From assembly GCA_016196565.1 (NCBI GenBank), contig JACPXK010000111.1, positions 50,448 through 114,447 on the forward strand: a DNA stretch of 64,000 nt, in the 5' to 3' direction. This DNA is from Candidatus Omnitrophota bacterium (GTDB lineage: Bacteria; Omnitrophota; Omnitrophia; Omnitrophales; Aquincolibacteriaceae). Of this stretch, positions 7,771-22,700 are shown in pieces. The translations under genes were made by a program, and so were the position numbers. The first letter of the stretch is position 1; each line of letters opens with the position of its first letter. The notes under the pieces were generated by a model, which did not search any database, was not told the origin of the DNA, and saw nothing but the letters and a program-made list of their open reading frames with translations.

Positions 7771-10700
7771 GATGGCGCCAACCTGATTGATTCCTTTTCC
7801 CAGAAAAATAACTCCCAGCCGGCTGCATCTCTTCAAACCGATAACCCAGTCCAAAAGTCATTCTTCGATGCCGTCCAGCTTTCGGATTCCATCGGCCAAA
7901 TCAAAAAATCCTTCCAAGGATCCCATAACCGGATCGTCATTCATATTCAAGACGCCCATGTCAACGAAGAAGCACAGCGCAATATCGCGAATATTCTCGA
8001 TTATTTTGCCGCCCAGCATCGCCTTAGCTTAGTCAATCTGGAAGGTGCCGAGGGAAAACTGGCCACCGAGTTATTTTCCGTTTTTCCTGATCAGAAAGCC
8101 CGGCAGGACGTGGCCGACTATTTTTTAAAACAAGGGCGCCTCACCGGGCCGGAATATTTGTCGATTGTTCACCGGCCGGATCTCAAACTTTATGGAATCG
8201 AAGACAGGGTGATTTATGAAGACAATCGCCGGGCTTATTTGGACGCCCTCGATTTTAAAGACCGTGATGAGACTCTGCTTACCGCTTTGGATAAAGTCCT
8301 GGCGGACGTTTCCCGTTTTGTTTTTTCGCCGGAGCTGCGCGAATTAAACCGCCGGCATTCGGCATTTCATGAAGGCGGAAAAGAGTTGGTGGCTTATGTC
8401 CGGTATTTGGTGGAAATGGCGGAAAAACACCATATGGCTGTCCATGATTATCCGGGCCTTCATTCTTTGCTTTCCCTCATCGATCTCGAAAAACAAATCG
8501 ATTTTGAAAAAGCCGAAAAAGAAATTGAGACCCTCACGGGAGATCTGAAAAAAGTCCTTACGCGGGAAAAGTTGTCCCAGTTTTTGACCAATACCGTCCA
8601 GTTCCGCATGAAGAAAATGAAGCGTGCGGATTATTACGGCTATTTGGAGGATGAGATCCAGGGATTGCCCGTTGGAGGAACGCTGGCCGGGGATATGGGG
8701 GCTCCCGTATCGATGAAAGAAAAGTATCAAAATGTGCTTCTCTACCTGCAATACATGCGGCTTTATGATTCCATTCAACTCGAAATTTTCGATGAGATCG
8801 AAACGCTGGAAAAAGGCATCAAAAATAAACTGTTCCGCAATGAGGACGAAGTCAGACTCGATCATTTGTTCCGCATGTTTGAAATCTTGCGTAAAATTTT
8901 TGATTTTTCGCTCACGAAGCAGGACGCGGACTTCTTTTATAGCTTCCGGGATGAATTTAATGCCGCCACTTTTCAAAATTTTCTCACACCGCTTTTAAAA
9001 CAGCATCACTTCTCCTACGGATTGCCGTCCCAAATGGAGATGCTCGATCAAGACCTTGGCCGCGTTGAGAAATTTTACGCCGCAGCTCTCAAACGCGACC
9101 ATATCTTGATCGAGAAAGCGGTGGAGAAAATGGAATCCGAGAATCAGAATATTGCGGCCATTGTGACGGGGGGGTTCCATACGCCGGGCATTGAAAAATA
9201 CCTGAAGGAACATGATTACTCCTACCTGATCATACAACCCAAAATCGCCAGTGCGGTCGACGCCAAGAAAGAAGCTGAACTTTATCAAAAAGCCCTCCGC
9301 CAAAGCCCCATGCAAATGGAAAAACTTTTGGTGGAAGCCTATTTCCCGCCTAAATCCCCGGTATTAAACGACCCGCGTTTTCAATTGGGGGCGGGCGGAA
9401 TGCTCCTTCCGAGTGACGAAGTTCCCGGTGCTCTCGAGATGATCAACCCGAAAAGCGAAACTCGCATGACGGCCGAACAAATGATGAAGAAAAATTCACG
9501 ATATGCCCACATGATTTATCTTTGGGCGTTTATGGCGGTCGCCTCGATTTTCGCCGCCGACAATTCTTCCCAGATGATCGAGCAAATCGGGAGTTTGATT
9601 CAGTCTAAAATTCCGGCCCAACATCAAAAACCGGTGAGAGAGTCTTTATTTGCTCCCTTCGCCAACAGTGTCCGCCGGCAGGATACAAAAAAGGGGATCG
9701 ATATTGTTTATTCAAGCGGTCTTGGCTCTGGTTACCGGATTTTTGGAAAAGCCCGCAGCAACAAACGCTCTGAAATCCGCGCCGCGATCGGCAGCCGCCG
9801 CAGTCTGACAGCGGTTGAATTGCCGAATGGCTTTGAAATTTCGACTTCGCCCGTTGATGAGGCATTTATTCCCCCTGGTGTGCTTAAGGAACTAAAAACG
9901 GCGGCTCGTCTTGAGGCGTCGCCGCGATCAGAATTACGAAGCCCATTGGAATCGGAAGTTACGAGTCATGACGGAGATGCAGGTGCCGCCAATTTTGAAA
10001 ATATTTTTTCTGTAATATCTCCAGGCAGGCCGATCACAATTCAACAAATCTACAATAAGTATCGAGAAGATAACTTCGGAGTTTGGGACGCCAGCGATAA
10101 TGCGGCATGGCTCATCTTGCTGGCGGCAAGTTTTAGAGATGATGAGATGATGGACCAAGAAATAACTTGGGCTATCCATCAAACTGCTGCTGTGATGAAT
10201 GATTACAAGACTTTTCTTGAGAAAGTAAGGGACTTGCGTTTTCCCTTGGGAGATCTTGAGGGTATTGAAACGCAAGCTAATGGGCTTGTGGACAAAGCCA
10301 TTGAATTGGCAGAACACTACGATGTAAAGAATCAAAAAACAAATCGTGGGAAAATTCATGCAGCCCTTTTTAAAGATACGTACGGCTTCGTTTTTCGTGT
10401 CCTGAAGGTGGGTGATTTTTCGAATACTCCGGTGGCCTTGTTAGAGGCGGCTGCAGGTCAACCCGGCATCATGACTCAAGTAGACCAGATTCTTAAGGCT
10501 GTGCCTGAAAAAATAAAAGGCGCGGGATCAGATACTGAACCTATGAGGGACTATGTGCCGAGTGCTGGAACTCATGTCGGTGCGGATGATGCGCAACCAG
10601 TTCAGGTTGATGATTCTTCAGCGGAAATTCCGATTTATACTGCTCCGCCGGCAACCACGGCACCCTCCGCTCCAGCGTCCGCCACAAAATCTACAGTTTC

Positions 10701-13700
10701 GCCGGCCGCATCGGCTCCTGCAACTATGGCGGTGCCGCTGGTGCCAGAAGTAAAACCCGTTGTCAAGCAACCCGCAAGCGCTGCTATTCCCGTAAAAAAA
10801 ACAAATCGTTGGGCCCAAGCAAGGGAGGGAATAGAAAATCATTTGACCGCAGCACGGAATTTTGTCTCAAGCATCAAACTCCCTGATTTCCGAGGAATGA
10901 TTTCAAACGCCTGGCGCAAATTTCTAGCTTGGCCGATCTGGACAAGAATTCGGCAAACTCCGGCAAAACTTTCCCGCAAACTCCCTGATCTCTCGGGATT
11001 ATCCGCAAGAGTAAAAGCAAGATTAAGCGATTTTCGGGAGAATCATCGACAAAAAAATGAGGAAAGAAAAACGGCTCTTGATGCGGCGCGTGCGCAGGCT
11101 GAAGAAGCCGGACTGACCTTTGCGGAACAAGGCGAAGTGACGCCGCAAAATGTCGCAAGACTTATTGCGGCCAGAAAACAAGCGGTAGCAGAAGCGTTGT
11201 CCGTTAGCCTTGTGGAAATGGCATTAGCGGGAAAAACAACTGCGGAAATTAGAAAAATGGCCCGGTCCACACAAGCCGCAAAGAAAGTGAGCCTAAGGAC
11301 AAAACTTTCGCAAAGGGGAAAAATTTTCGTCACACCGTTGAAACACTTCATTGCAAGGGAAAAAAGGCTTTTTCCGGATTCACTTCGCGGAGGTTTATTT
11401 TATGGCTCCGCGTTTGCGATGGGGGCCGTTCTTTTCTGGCGTCTTGTGCTTCCACTTCCTCCCGCGACTGCCGTTGAGACTGCTAAGCCCGAACCCGCAC
11501 GAGCTGCCGCCGTATCAGCCGCTCCACCGGCGGAAGAAGCTGCATTGCCGTCCGCAGAAATCGTTCCACTGGAAGAAAAAGAACCTATTCAGGCACAGGC
11601 GAAACCCGCTCAAGCTCCAATTCCTGCGGAAGAAAAGCCCGCTCAACCTGAACCTGTAGCGCCACCGGCTCCAGCTCCAGCAAAAGCCCCCAAAGTAGAA
11701 AAAAGCGAACCGGAAGTACCGGCCCAGGAAAAACCCGGAGAGATTGTTGTCGATGAAGATTTGGAACGTGAGAAAGAAGCGGCTCGTAAAAGAGACCAAG
11801 AGTTACGTGAACATGAAGCTAAAAAGGAAGCCGAAAGGCAAGAGGCCGCCCAGGAACTTCAGAAACTTATCATCGAAAAAAGAGCGGCGGCGGTAGAAGC
11901 GCTCAAGGCTCGGGGAGAAAAATTTGAAGGTTTCGGCAATGACACTTATCAAGACAAAAATGGAAATACTCACAACGTTTCCAAACTTCTCGAAAGATTT
12001 GATGCCGTCATTTTTGTTGTGGATGACAGGCTTCATGCCTTTGGATTAGACAGCGATTCTGTGAAGGAGCTGCGAACGGCTATCAGAAACAATCATGATG
12101 CCCAAAAAAATGACAGCAGCCTGCCTAAAAATGTGGGTGTGATTTACAATCCTAAAACTAATACCCTCGTGATTGTGGGGGATGGGCCCGATCGAGTCTA
12201 TACGGCCACGGATATGTCCTTTTACTGGATCGATTCAATCAAGATTGTAAAGATGAGCCTCGATACCAACAGACCGGGACATGGCTTAACGGATAAAGAT
12301 ATGAAAAGTCTGCTTTTTCAAATGATTGGAATCTCAGTGATGTATAAGCAGATAAATAACGACGGCATTCCAGTTGCGGGTAACATCGGCATTCCTTCGC
12401 CAGACGATCATTTCGGTTATGCAAAATGGGGACCTTATATCAGAGGGGTTAGCAAATTCAACGTAATGCGTCATCAAGAGAACAATGCGGCCGGACAACC
12501 ACGTTCTGAAATGAGATCTCCGCAAGAAATACACGAAACGCAAGCTATGATGGAGTTTTATGCTCCGGATGGTTTGGTTCAAGGGAGTGCTGTTGCGGAG
12601 GAGGCGCCAGTTGTGGGAATTGCCAAACTTCCGCTGCCGGAAAAGAAAGCGGAGACCATGTCCGGTATTTTTGTTGAAGTCTTTAAAAAATTCGCGAGGT
12701 GGAATCTTATCGCGGTTGGAACCTTCCTGAGTTTAACCCTTGTTCATATTTTGACCGGCGGCCCGGTGAGACAGGAGTTTTCCGAAAGGGTGGGCCGTTT
12801 CACACAAAGACCTTCCGCGGTTTCCGCCCCGGAAACTAAATCAGAAGGTGTGAAGCCTGAAACCGAACAACCACCTACGGAAGAATCGGAACCGCGACCC
12901 AAAATTGATTTGGCAAAATTCACGCCGGCGCCGGTGATTAGACGCGCTATTTTGCCGGATGCCCGAAAACTTCCGACGGAAGTGCAAACCGTATCGCTGG
13001 AAGGATACAAACCAACGGATTATCGATTTCCATCGAAATATTCTCCTTATGAAACGCGGGCCCCGTGGGCGGATCCGTTTAATTCAAGTTATGTTCCTCT
13101 GCCTGACGATAGTGTCCGTCTCAAACCCGTCGAAGCTGCTTCGGCAAGCGCCAATCAGGCGTCAGGGAGTGTTCTCCGAGGCGAAATAAAACGCATCAAA
13201 GCTGAAAGAGAAGCGCGCGAGGCCCATGAAAGAGCTTTAAAAGACGCCTTCGACCGGGGAGTCCTCAATCGCATCGAAGTGGTTCCCGAAAAGACCGTTA
13301 TCGATAAAAGTAAATTCTCTTTTGTCTTTAAGGATGAAGCGGGAAATATTCAAAGTTATGAGGGGCTTGCTAAAAACATAAAACCCGGAAGCGGAGTTCT
13401 GTTTGTTATCACGAATCAAGGATTTAAAATTACGCCGGAAATATTATTTAAACTGAATGCTTGGAGAAACGAAAATCCGGGACTGAAGATTTATGTTCTA
13501 TCAGGAGATGAAAAAACTTTCAAAGGTTTTGCCGGCCGTTATGGGATAGATCCAGGTCAAGAATGGGGGTCCGCATTTTTGGGAAAATCAAAAAATTTTC
13601 GCGGACCTTTTCTTGCCGGAAAATTACCTCCTGATACCGAAGTCCGTAAGGCTTTGGAAAAACCTAGAATCGTGCTTGATCAGAACGTCCCGAACATTAT

Positions 13701-16700
13701 TTTTTCGAGCCCCGTCACCTTGTCGAACGGAGTCGTTGTCAACTCTCTCGAAGAGATGGTGCAATACGAATATCATGTTAAATTGAAATTTATTACGGAG
13801 TGGTGCCCTCAATGTCCCGCAAGCGTAAGCGAATTGGCCCGTCAACAATCCTCCTTGGAAGGACAAGGAGTATTTTCGCTCGTTCTAGTTGAAGGAGATT
13901 CTCAGTCTGGAGTGAACGCTCTTCTTAGTGGACAAAGTTCTCGATTCCCGTTCGGGACTTTTGGGCGTTTGCCCGTCGTAGCGACACCTAATGGGACTCT
14001 TCAGCGATATGGCGGCTCGAGTTTTCCCTATGAAGCGAATGTTAGCGCTGACGGTAATGGCCGGGTTAGCCGCCGTTCAGAATCAAGAAACGCGTCAACG
14101 GAACCGCCGGCCGAAAAAACCTTTTTTGACAAACTTGTTGATGCCAACGCGGGGGTTCCCATTGATACGGGGCCTCAATACAAACGTTTTCAGCCAAATC
14201 GTTGGATTGGGTTGGCAAAATTGATTGTGCTTGGGGCAGGGAGCGCCTTGCTGTACCACATGGTCGCAACCTATCTTTCCTCTTACATCGCCGCTTTCTT
14301 TGTTGCCACCTTCATGCAAGCTCTTATGGGCATATTACTGTCGCATGTCGCAATTCTTTTAATTTCCGCGGCTTCGGTTCATATCTTAATCAATATAGCC
14401 GAAACCGTTTCCGGCGCTTTCCGCACCGACGGTCCTCCGACAATTTTTTCGAAGAAAGAAGTCATGCTGGATTATTTCGCAGCAGTCAAAGTCACCACCG
14501 AACAACGGGACGAAATTTTACAAAGAAAAGGCTACACCGTTGAAAGCGTGCCTTCCTACCGGCTGTGGCGGCTTCTTAGCCGGATTGGGCGTAATCAAGA
14601 AGAAACTTACATACGCAAGGCGCAAGAACATCATCAGCAAATCCGCGGTCCGCGCAATATTGTGTTTCACATCAAAGACGTCTTGAAAAAGGAAACCGAA
14701 AAATCAAAGGCGGGCAAATGGCGAAAATTGCCTGGTGCGATCAAGAAAGGGTCCCGCCAGTGGGCCAATCAAAATTTGGGTTCTGTGCCAAGTGCCGTGG
14801 TTTTGCTTTTCGCCATCCCCATGATTCCTTATCACTTGGCGGAAAGTTTCTTGCTTGGCTATTTCGTCCCGAAAATGAAATGGCATTTTGGAGCGCGTCC
14901 GAATCAACTTCAGAGCGAGCAAATTCTAAACATCATGGATTATTATTTGCCCGAAGCGCCGAAAAAATCGTCGCCCATGGCCAAATACTTTATGCCATCG
15001 TTTGAAGCGGCTCGCAGTGTTCTGTGGGAAGATGCTGTCATTCATCGCGGGGCTTATGAGTTTTTGAATAAACGCCTTTATATGTCGGCCCTTTCCGGAA
15101 TTGGATATTGGCTTTTGCATGTTACGGGCATAGCGCCTGCATTAGAAACGGTTGTTATTTGGGCATGGATAGGATTTACGCTTTATGCGTGGGCGACTTC
15201 CATCATGACGGTCACTTTCATGCATGCGCCAAAATACATTGCCGAGCTTCAGTTTGAGGCCATTGCCAAAAATTGGAAAGAAAAAGCCAATGCTGAAAAA
15301 TTCAAAGGGGTGGACCAAGAAACCTGGCAAGGTCTGGTGGCGCTTGGAGACCTGCTTCAGCCCGATAAAATTAGAAATTTTGTTCCGGCACTTGGGGTCT
15401 TCATGGAAAAAGTAAGAGGTAAGGATGAAGACACTAAGAAAAGAGTGCAAGAGTTCCTCCAAACGCATTTTGCTCCGCTCATTCGCTGGAAGCGTCTGGC
15501 GATTACGGAAGATGCCGAATATAACGCTATCCGGAAAAAATTCCTTCCGGACAGTACGGGCCCTCCGGTTCATTGGGCCAATAAAATTCCTGTTCTCAGA
15601 TTCATCAAAAAGTTTCTTCCGGACCGTACGGGCTCTCCGGTTCATTGGGCCAATAAAATTCCCGTTCTCGGATTCATCATCAGCTGGTGGAACACACCTT
15701 TCAGCGGCACTTCGCTTTGGAATTTCTTTTTTAGTTCCCGGACTTATCTCGAATTTCTTCCTTCCATGGTCTTCTGGCATTCTCTCGGTATGAGCGTGGT
15801 GCTTCCTTTAGAAATTAAGGGATTCATGGGCGGCGGTTACGGGCTTGACTTAGGAACTGAGTGGGCAAGCGGCGGCCATTTGCGCTCCACAACATTAGAG
15901 GAAGAAGGCGTGAACTGGGCCGCGGATTCCGCCGGAACGGTGAAGGGGCTTTACGACGCGGTGGTCCGGCAGATTTGGGCAGACGGGCATATGAGTTTGG
16001 AAGAACAGGAAATTATGCATGCGCTGACCAGTCCCGAAAATACGGAAGCTGTCCATGCGCTTCTTGTCCGGCAAATGGATGAGCAGGCCCTTGAATTTTT
16101 GAAAAATGTGGTGGAGGAAGAGGCCTTTCGCTTCAAAGGATTTCATACCACGGTTTCCATGATTGAAGTGGAAGCCTTGAGCATGGGCGGTGACGTGTTT
16201 TCCGCCGTCAAAGAACTCGCGCATAGTTTTTTCGGCACGGAATCGGGCGGCCCTCCGCCGGTCCATTATTTAGAGCGTGAAAACGCCGCCATTCAAACCC
16301 TGCATTTTACCGCACAAAATATTTCTATCGCCCAATATGTCGGGGAAATGGGGGACCATTTGCCCGAAGCAAACAGGGCATCGTTTCACCAAGAATTACA
16401 AACTTTGCAGGCCGATCCGCGAATGGCGAAGGGGGGAAGCGTGTATCTTTATGAACTTGCGCTTAACCGGGAGGCCGAAAAAATGCTCGGTCCTTCTCAG
16501 GATAGAGCCGTCAGGTTGAAAACGAAACTTGAAGAGGACAGAAAGAAAATTTTGGCCCACGATCCTCAGCGGGACGCGCAGGCCGGGCTTGGGCTGATCG
16601 AACAGATTATTGAGGGAAAGTTTCTTGATGAGAAGGGCCGGCTTGATTTTGTTTGGGTGCGTGATGAGAAAACGGGAAAGATAACTGCCACCCGGTTTGA

Positions 16701-19700
16701 ACGCACCGGCGACGATGCGCGGCACACGGCATCCGTCTATGCGGGCCAGTGGACCGTGATGCCGCCCGAAGGCCATGAGGCCCTTACCGACGAATACCTG
16801 TATGCCAATGATCGGCTGAAGGCTTCAAGCAAAATTGAAAGCGGACTGCGGATCACCAATTATCATGAACCAACTCCTGATGGAAAAGGAATACGTCCCA
16901 AAGCTGCCGTCAAATTTGGGAGTGGTGGAAGGCCGACGGCAGCCACCTTTGTCACTTATAAAGACGATGAAACTTATTATGATTATTACGAGGATTTGAA
17001 ATGGCATCTTATGGAAATGGATGGAATTCCGCAGGCCCCTGTCGGCGAATTCATCCGCGAAGTTAAAAATAAGGCCGGCGAGGTCATTCGCGTAGAAAAA
17101 AACATACTTAGAGATGGGGACCTGATTGTTTACTCCATCGAAGAGCTTGAAGCAGGAAAAGTCAAAAAAGTCACCTTTAATCCTAATGAGCCGATGCTTC
17201 GCGAAGTCCGCGTGATAGGAGCCAATGGTTTCCCGGTCAGCATCGAGGACCGCGACAGCCTCCGCCAATATACTTATAACGCCCAAAATGAAATCGAAAA
17301 AATTGTGAAATCGACCATGAAAAATGACGGAAAATATTCTTCCGTAGGCACCACCTTTATGATTAGAAAATCAGACAACGTGCGCATCGAGCGCGCCTAT
17401 GCCGGAGAACAAAGCGAAGATTCAAAAGGGCCTAATTTCCGTTCCGAGCGCGAACATGTGCGTAAAGATGATAAAAGCGCGTGGATTTTGCGGGACGAAA
17501 ACAATTTTTCTCCGCAAGACTTTAACGATCCGGACAGCCCGGTGAAGTTTAGCCGCCGGAATCAATTCGAAATCAATTTGGAGACCGGTGAAAGTTGGCT
17601 GAGGCAAGTCGACACTCCCACGAATGTTCAAAAATATTCGCGCATCCTTGATGAAAACAAGAAATTAAAATATTGGGTTGTGAATGATTATGAAAAGCCA
17701 ATTAAGCATGTTGCGGCCCGTCCCGCCAATCTCCTGCTTCGCCTTTCAGACAAAAAGGGCCCCTCGCAGCCTGGACCTTCTTCGCTTGAAGAAGAGGAAG
17801 ATGAACCGGAAGAAACCCAGCTTAAATGGGTTGGCCGGAGCGGTTGGCATGTTTCTAATCTGAGATATGATTCTCCAATGTGGCGGATAAGTTCTCCAGG
17901 AACTCCCGAAGCCCTAACGTTTTATCGGGATAATGTGCCTCAAAACGGTCTCTTTACGGTCCGTTATTATCAGGGAGAATTTGACGGCCCAGAAACAGAA
18001 ATCGATACAAAGAAAAATCCGCCGGTCAAAGTCGCGCTTTTCAGACCGGGAAATTTGCTTCAGCAGCAAATCAATCTCAATCCTAAAACGTCAAAGCCCG
18101 AAACGACACTCGTTTTTGACAATGGAAGTTTGCATCACTACTTCACGCATGACGGTGAAGGAAACGCATTCGCGACCACTTTTTCCTTGAGAAACCCCAA
18201 TCTTACCCGGGACGAGGAAGTGTATTATCAAAAATTGACGCAAAGACCCATCCTGGAAGAGGAAATTAATTCTTATATCAGCCACCGCATTGAACAAAAT
18301 CGCCCGAATTTGGCGGAGTGGACCAAAGATTGGAAAGACAAAGACGGAAAAAAGATCGAAACCCAACCGCTCACGGAAGAACAAGAAAAAAGTGTCCAGC
18401 AAATCTTGCTGGCGGCAAGGCTGAATGGCGAGGTCATGGCTGGCCCGGATATGGAAATGCGGCTTCAACAGGAAATTTTCAAAATAGTCACCGCCGGTTT
18501 GTCTTATGAGCAAATGGTGGCCATTTATGAGGCGGGAAAACCGGGAAGGGAAAAAGGGATTGAGATAGCGAAAGCCCCTCCTGCAAAGGCCGCGGAAAAA
18601 GCCAAAAAGGCCCCGGCTCCTCCAAGGCAAATAGCCAAAGCGGTGGATGGGGGCGCGATTCAGCCGAAAGTCCGCGAGAAACGCGAATTGCCTGCGGATG
18701 GAGAAGTTCCGGCCGAAGAACAATTGAAATATATTCCCGAACCCATCGAAGAAATTCAGGACAATCGTTATCTGCGTTACACGGTTCCCATTGAAATGCT
18801 GGATTTGCTCAAAGACTTCACGGTATTAAAGCGCAATGCCGGGACCGGTGGCGGCGAAATTCAAGATCTCTTTAGAAAATGGCTGCGCGAAACTCAATTT
18901 ACTTATTCGCCCATGGCCGCGGAGGAATTTCAAAAGGCCTATGTGAAGGCCGTCAAAGAAGTGGAAAAAGACCGCGCGCCGCCTGAAATCGTGATTCGCA
19001 GCCGCGCGCTTGATGCCGCGGTTGAGCGTTTGACCCGCGATTTTGTGCATCATCCGAAATTCCGCAATCATTTCCTGCAAAAAGTTGCTGGCGCCGCTGC
19101 TGCCGCGGGCCCAGTGGGAGCCGGCGCTGCTGCCGATGCCTTCATCATTTCTGATAAAACCAAAGAAGAAGTGGCAAAAACCGTCCGGGCTGTTCTCGCT
19201 CCGCTTCTTTCGGAAGATTTGGACCGCATGAATGCCGAACAATTCAAGCGCGTTCAAGAACTCTCAAAAATGACCTACAAGCCGTCCCTGCTTCCCGCAC
19301 AAAATGAACCTTATTGGGCCAGCGGCGTGGAATTATTTGAAAAGGCCATCAAGTTTAATTTGATCGATAAGGATGGAAATGAAATTCCTTATGCCTCGGC
19401 GGCCGAGGGACGTCCCTTTGTTTTTGTTTATGCCGGACATAATCCTGATACCAAAGAACTTGCCGGTGCGGCTGCCAGATTAAAGCAAATTCAGGATAAG
19501 TTTGGGCCGCAAGGCGTTCAAATCTTCCTGATTTATCCCAAAACGGATCAAGATGATTTGACCGCCTGGATGGCCAAACAGGGAGTTAATTTTTCAGTCA
19601 TTCATGATCAGGATGGAAAAATAGGAGAGTGGGGTTCTTTGAAAAAGGCCAAAGGCATTCAAACCTGGTTTTTTGATGCCAACGGAAGGTCCGCGAAAAC

Positions 19701-22700
19701 GGGACTTCCTTCCGATATCGAGTTGATTTCGCAAATGCGCCAGGATTCTGTGCTGAGTCTCGCCCTCAAATCCAATTTGAGCCCTGAGGCGGCCGCAGAG
19801 GTTTTTCAAGAATATCACAAAAGTTACAGCACCGTTGTCGGCGAATATCTTAAAAACCCTAAAGTTGTGAATTGGTTCCGCGACACTTGGCAAGTGACCA
19901 CTCAACTCACGCTTTCCGATTTTGAGTCCCGCGTGCCGGCCGAAAGAAAGGCCGATTTGGCCGGGATTGCCTTTGCCCGCTTGCCCAAGGCCATTCAGGA
20001 AAATAAAGATTTGCTCGATCGTGCCGGAATCGAAATCGCGGTCCGCACGGTGAAAGAAAAGACCAACCCGGCGGATAAAATTTTGGACGACATGCTTGCC
20101 AAGGAACGCATTCGAAAAGTCAATGAAGAGTCGAGGCAGCGCATGAGCCAGGAAGATAGGGCGGCGCAGGACGCTTTTATCGCCCAAGTGCGGCAGATGA
20201 CCATGATCGATCCGGAAAAACTTCTGGCCCATGTGGCCGCCAAAGATAAAGACAAAGAACGATACGCCAAATTAAAGACCGCGGAGGAGCGTTTTGAGGA
20301 AGCGGAAAGAATCTATATTCATTGGCTTCGTACGACACACAAGAAAATTGTTTTAGCCAATAAATTTAAATGGGATGAGTCAGACCAGTTTCATCCGGAT
20401 AAAAATGTTCCCAAAGAAATGCGCGGTAAGCTTCAAGCGCAAGCACTTCATGCCGTGGATAAGTCCGCATCGGATCTCAAACTTATGAAGCCTGCGGACC
20501 CCGAGCATTTGACTTTCGACCAGCTCGCCCTTTTGTCTTTATGGCGTCTGAAAGAAGATCAACTTGTGAAATACATTCTCGAGGCCCAAGGCCAAGTCGA
20601 AACAACGATTTATAATCCTACCAAAGATAAATTGGGCCGGATTGGATTCGGAATGAGCCTTCTCAACTTTCCTCCCATTCCAAGTCCTATTCTTCAAATT
20701 GGACGCCGGTGGACAAAATTCACCAGCGCGCCTTCACGGGCCGCCTATGAGGAAAAAGCGCGGCTGATGCCTGATGTCGGCGTGACTCAAGAAACGGTGG
20801 CGCTTAAAAATCATGTGGGTTTTTTGAAAAATATTCAAGTGGCCATGTTCCAAGCGGAACAAGAAATACGCTCCACCAATATTATTCGCGCCAATGCCAA
20901 GCAAGCTTATCTCAAAGTCAAAGAAACGGGACGTGATGACACGGTAGATAGTTATTTGCTTCTTGACTCAAAGCTCTTAAAACAGATTTACGCGGCTGAA
21001 GACCGTATCGAGCAGTATAAAATCGCGCTTCGAAGTTTGGTAAAGGCGCCGATCGGAGCGAAAATCGGGCTCGAGCTTCCGAAAAAAGCCCCGGACATTT
21101 CTCTAGCCAAAGATGCCGCGGTGAGCGGGGATGATTACACGGATTTTGCAAAGTTAGACGCCGTTTCTGTGGCAAGCCGCCAAGAAGCCGCTGCTTTCAC
21201 CAATGCCTTCGGGCTTGATAGGGCAGATTTCGCATTCGCGGAGCCTCCCGAAGTTCAGAACGCCAAAGCCCAGGCCGCCGTCAATATCGCCGATGCGCAC
21301 GCGGAGGCAAGGCTGACCCTGCCGCATGTCGAAGAAACCACAGAAGTGGCCGTCGGCATTCCTCTTATTTCTCTTGCGCACAGTAAAACCGTCACCACCA
21401 TGCCTCAAATTAACACCGTCAAAAAATACGCGGAATTTGTCCGTTCGCTCCGTAATATTGATTCCACCAATAAGGATTTGAAAAACACAGCGGATAAAGC
21501 GGCGCTTGAAACCGAGCAGTCCAAAAGAAATATCGCGGAATGGACAAAGCAAGCCAGTGAAATTGCTTCCAAGTCCGTCAAGCTTCAGCTTGAACGGGCC
21601 GAGGAAACCTTGACTTCGCTTGATGAAGCCACGGATGAAGTCGAACGGTTTTTCAAAATTGATAAAAATATCCGGGACGAAAGGACCCGCATGGATTACG
21701 CCATTACCAATTTGGAAAGCCTGCGCCAGCGTTCCGCCTTTTTAGAAAACCGTTTTTATACGACTTTTAGTATTTCTCCCCAAGCCGCAAGGGGTTTGAT
21801 GGAAAGCGGAGCGCATGAAGCCAAGAAAATGCTTGAAGGCCGTTCCTATCCTGAATTTGTGCGTGTCACCCATCAGGAGGTCTTAAAAATCATCTTAAAA
21901 GATGAAACAAAAATGGACGAGGCAATGAAAGAATATGACCGCATCTTCAAGGGTGAAAAAGGGGTCTTGGACGATTATTTCAACAAAACGGCCGCAGCCT
22001 GGGTGGCAAAGGTAAAGGGGATTCTCAATCCTGACGGAAAAAAGAATATCACTCAGCAGGATCTTTTGAATTATTTGTCTCAAAAAGCTCCGGGAGTTGT
22101 GCAGCGGCTTCAGGAAAATGCCTTCGGACGGCTTGTGGCGCGTTACCGCCAAGACGGTTTGCTCAAAGACGATGCCTTGGAACTTGTGGACGAACTTGTT
22201 CCCGGCCGCACCAAAGTTATTTTGGGAGATCCCGAAGACGCGCTGACGCTTCGATTAAGCCGCGACATTCCGCTGGCCATGATGCAGGACAGTATTCTGC
22301 AGGCCAAAGTGAAAGTGGTAAAAACTCTCGTGGACATGGGGTATCCGGGCCAAATCCGCGTGCCGCTCCCGGACGCCGGACAGCTTTTCCGTCATGTGGT
22401 GTACGAGAATAAACTCGATCCCAAGGCCTTTGAAAATTTCAAAGATTATCAGCAAGCCGTAAAAAATTATCTGCAAAAACCGGAAGCCGTGCAGTGGTTT
22501 CGTGACAAAGGAGTCGCAAAACCCACCGTAGAAGATTACAACAAATTAGTGGACGCTGCGGCCAAGAGTTCCGTGGTGGAAAAAGCCCTTACCGCGCGTT
22601 TTCAGGATTTATATAAAGCGCGCGTGGGAATTTATTTTTCTAATCCCGCGGATAAAGCAAAACCCAATGGCCAGAAAACCATTGATTGGTATCGCCAGCG

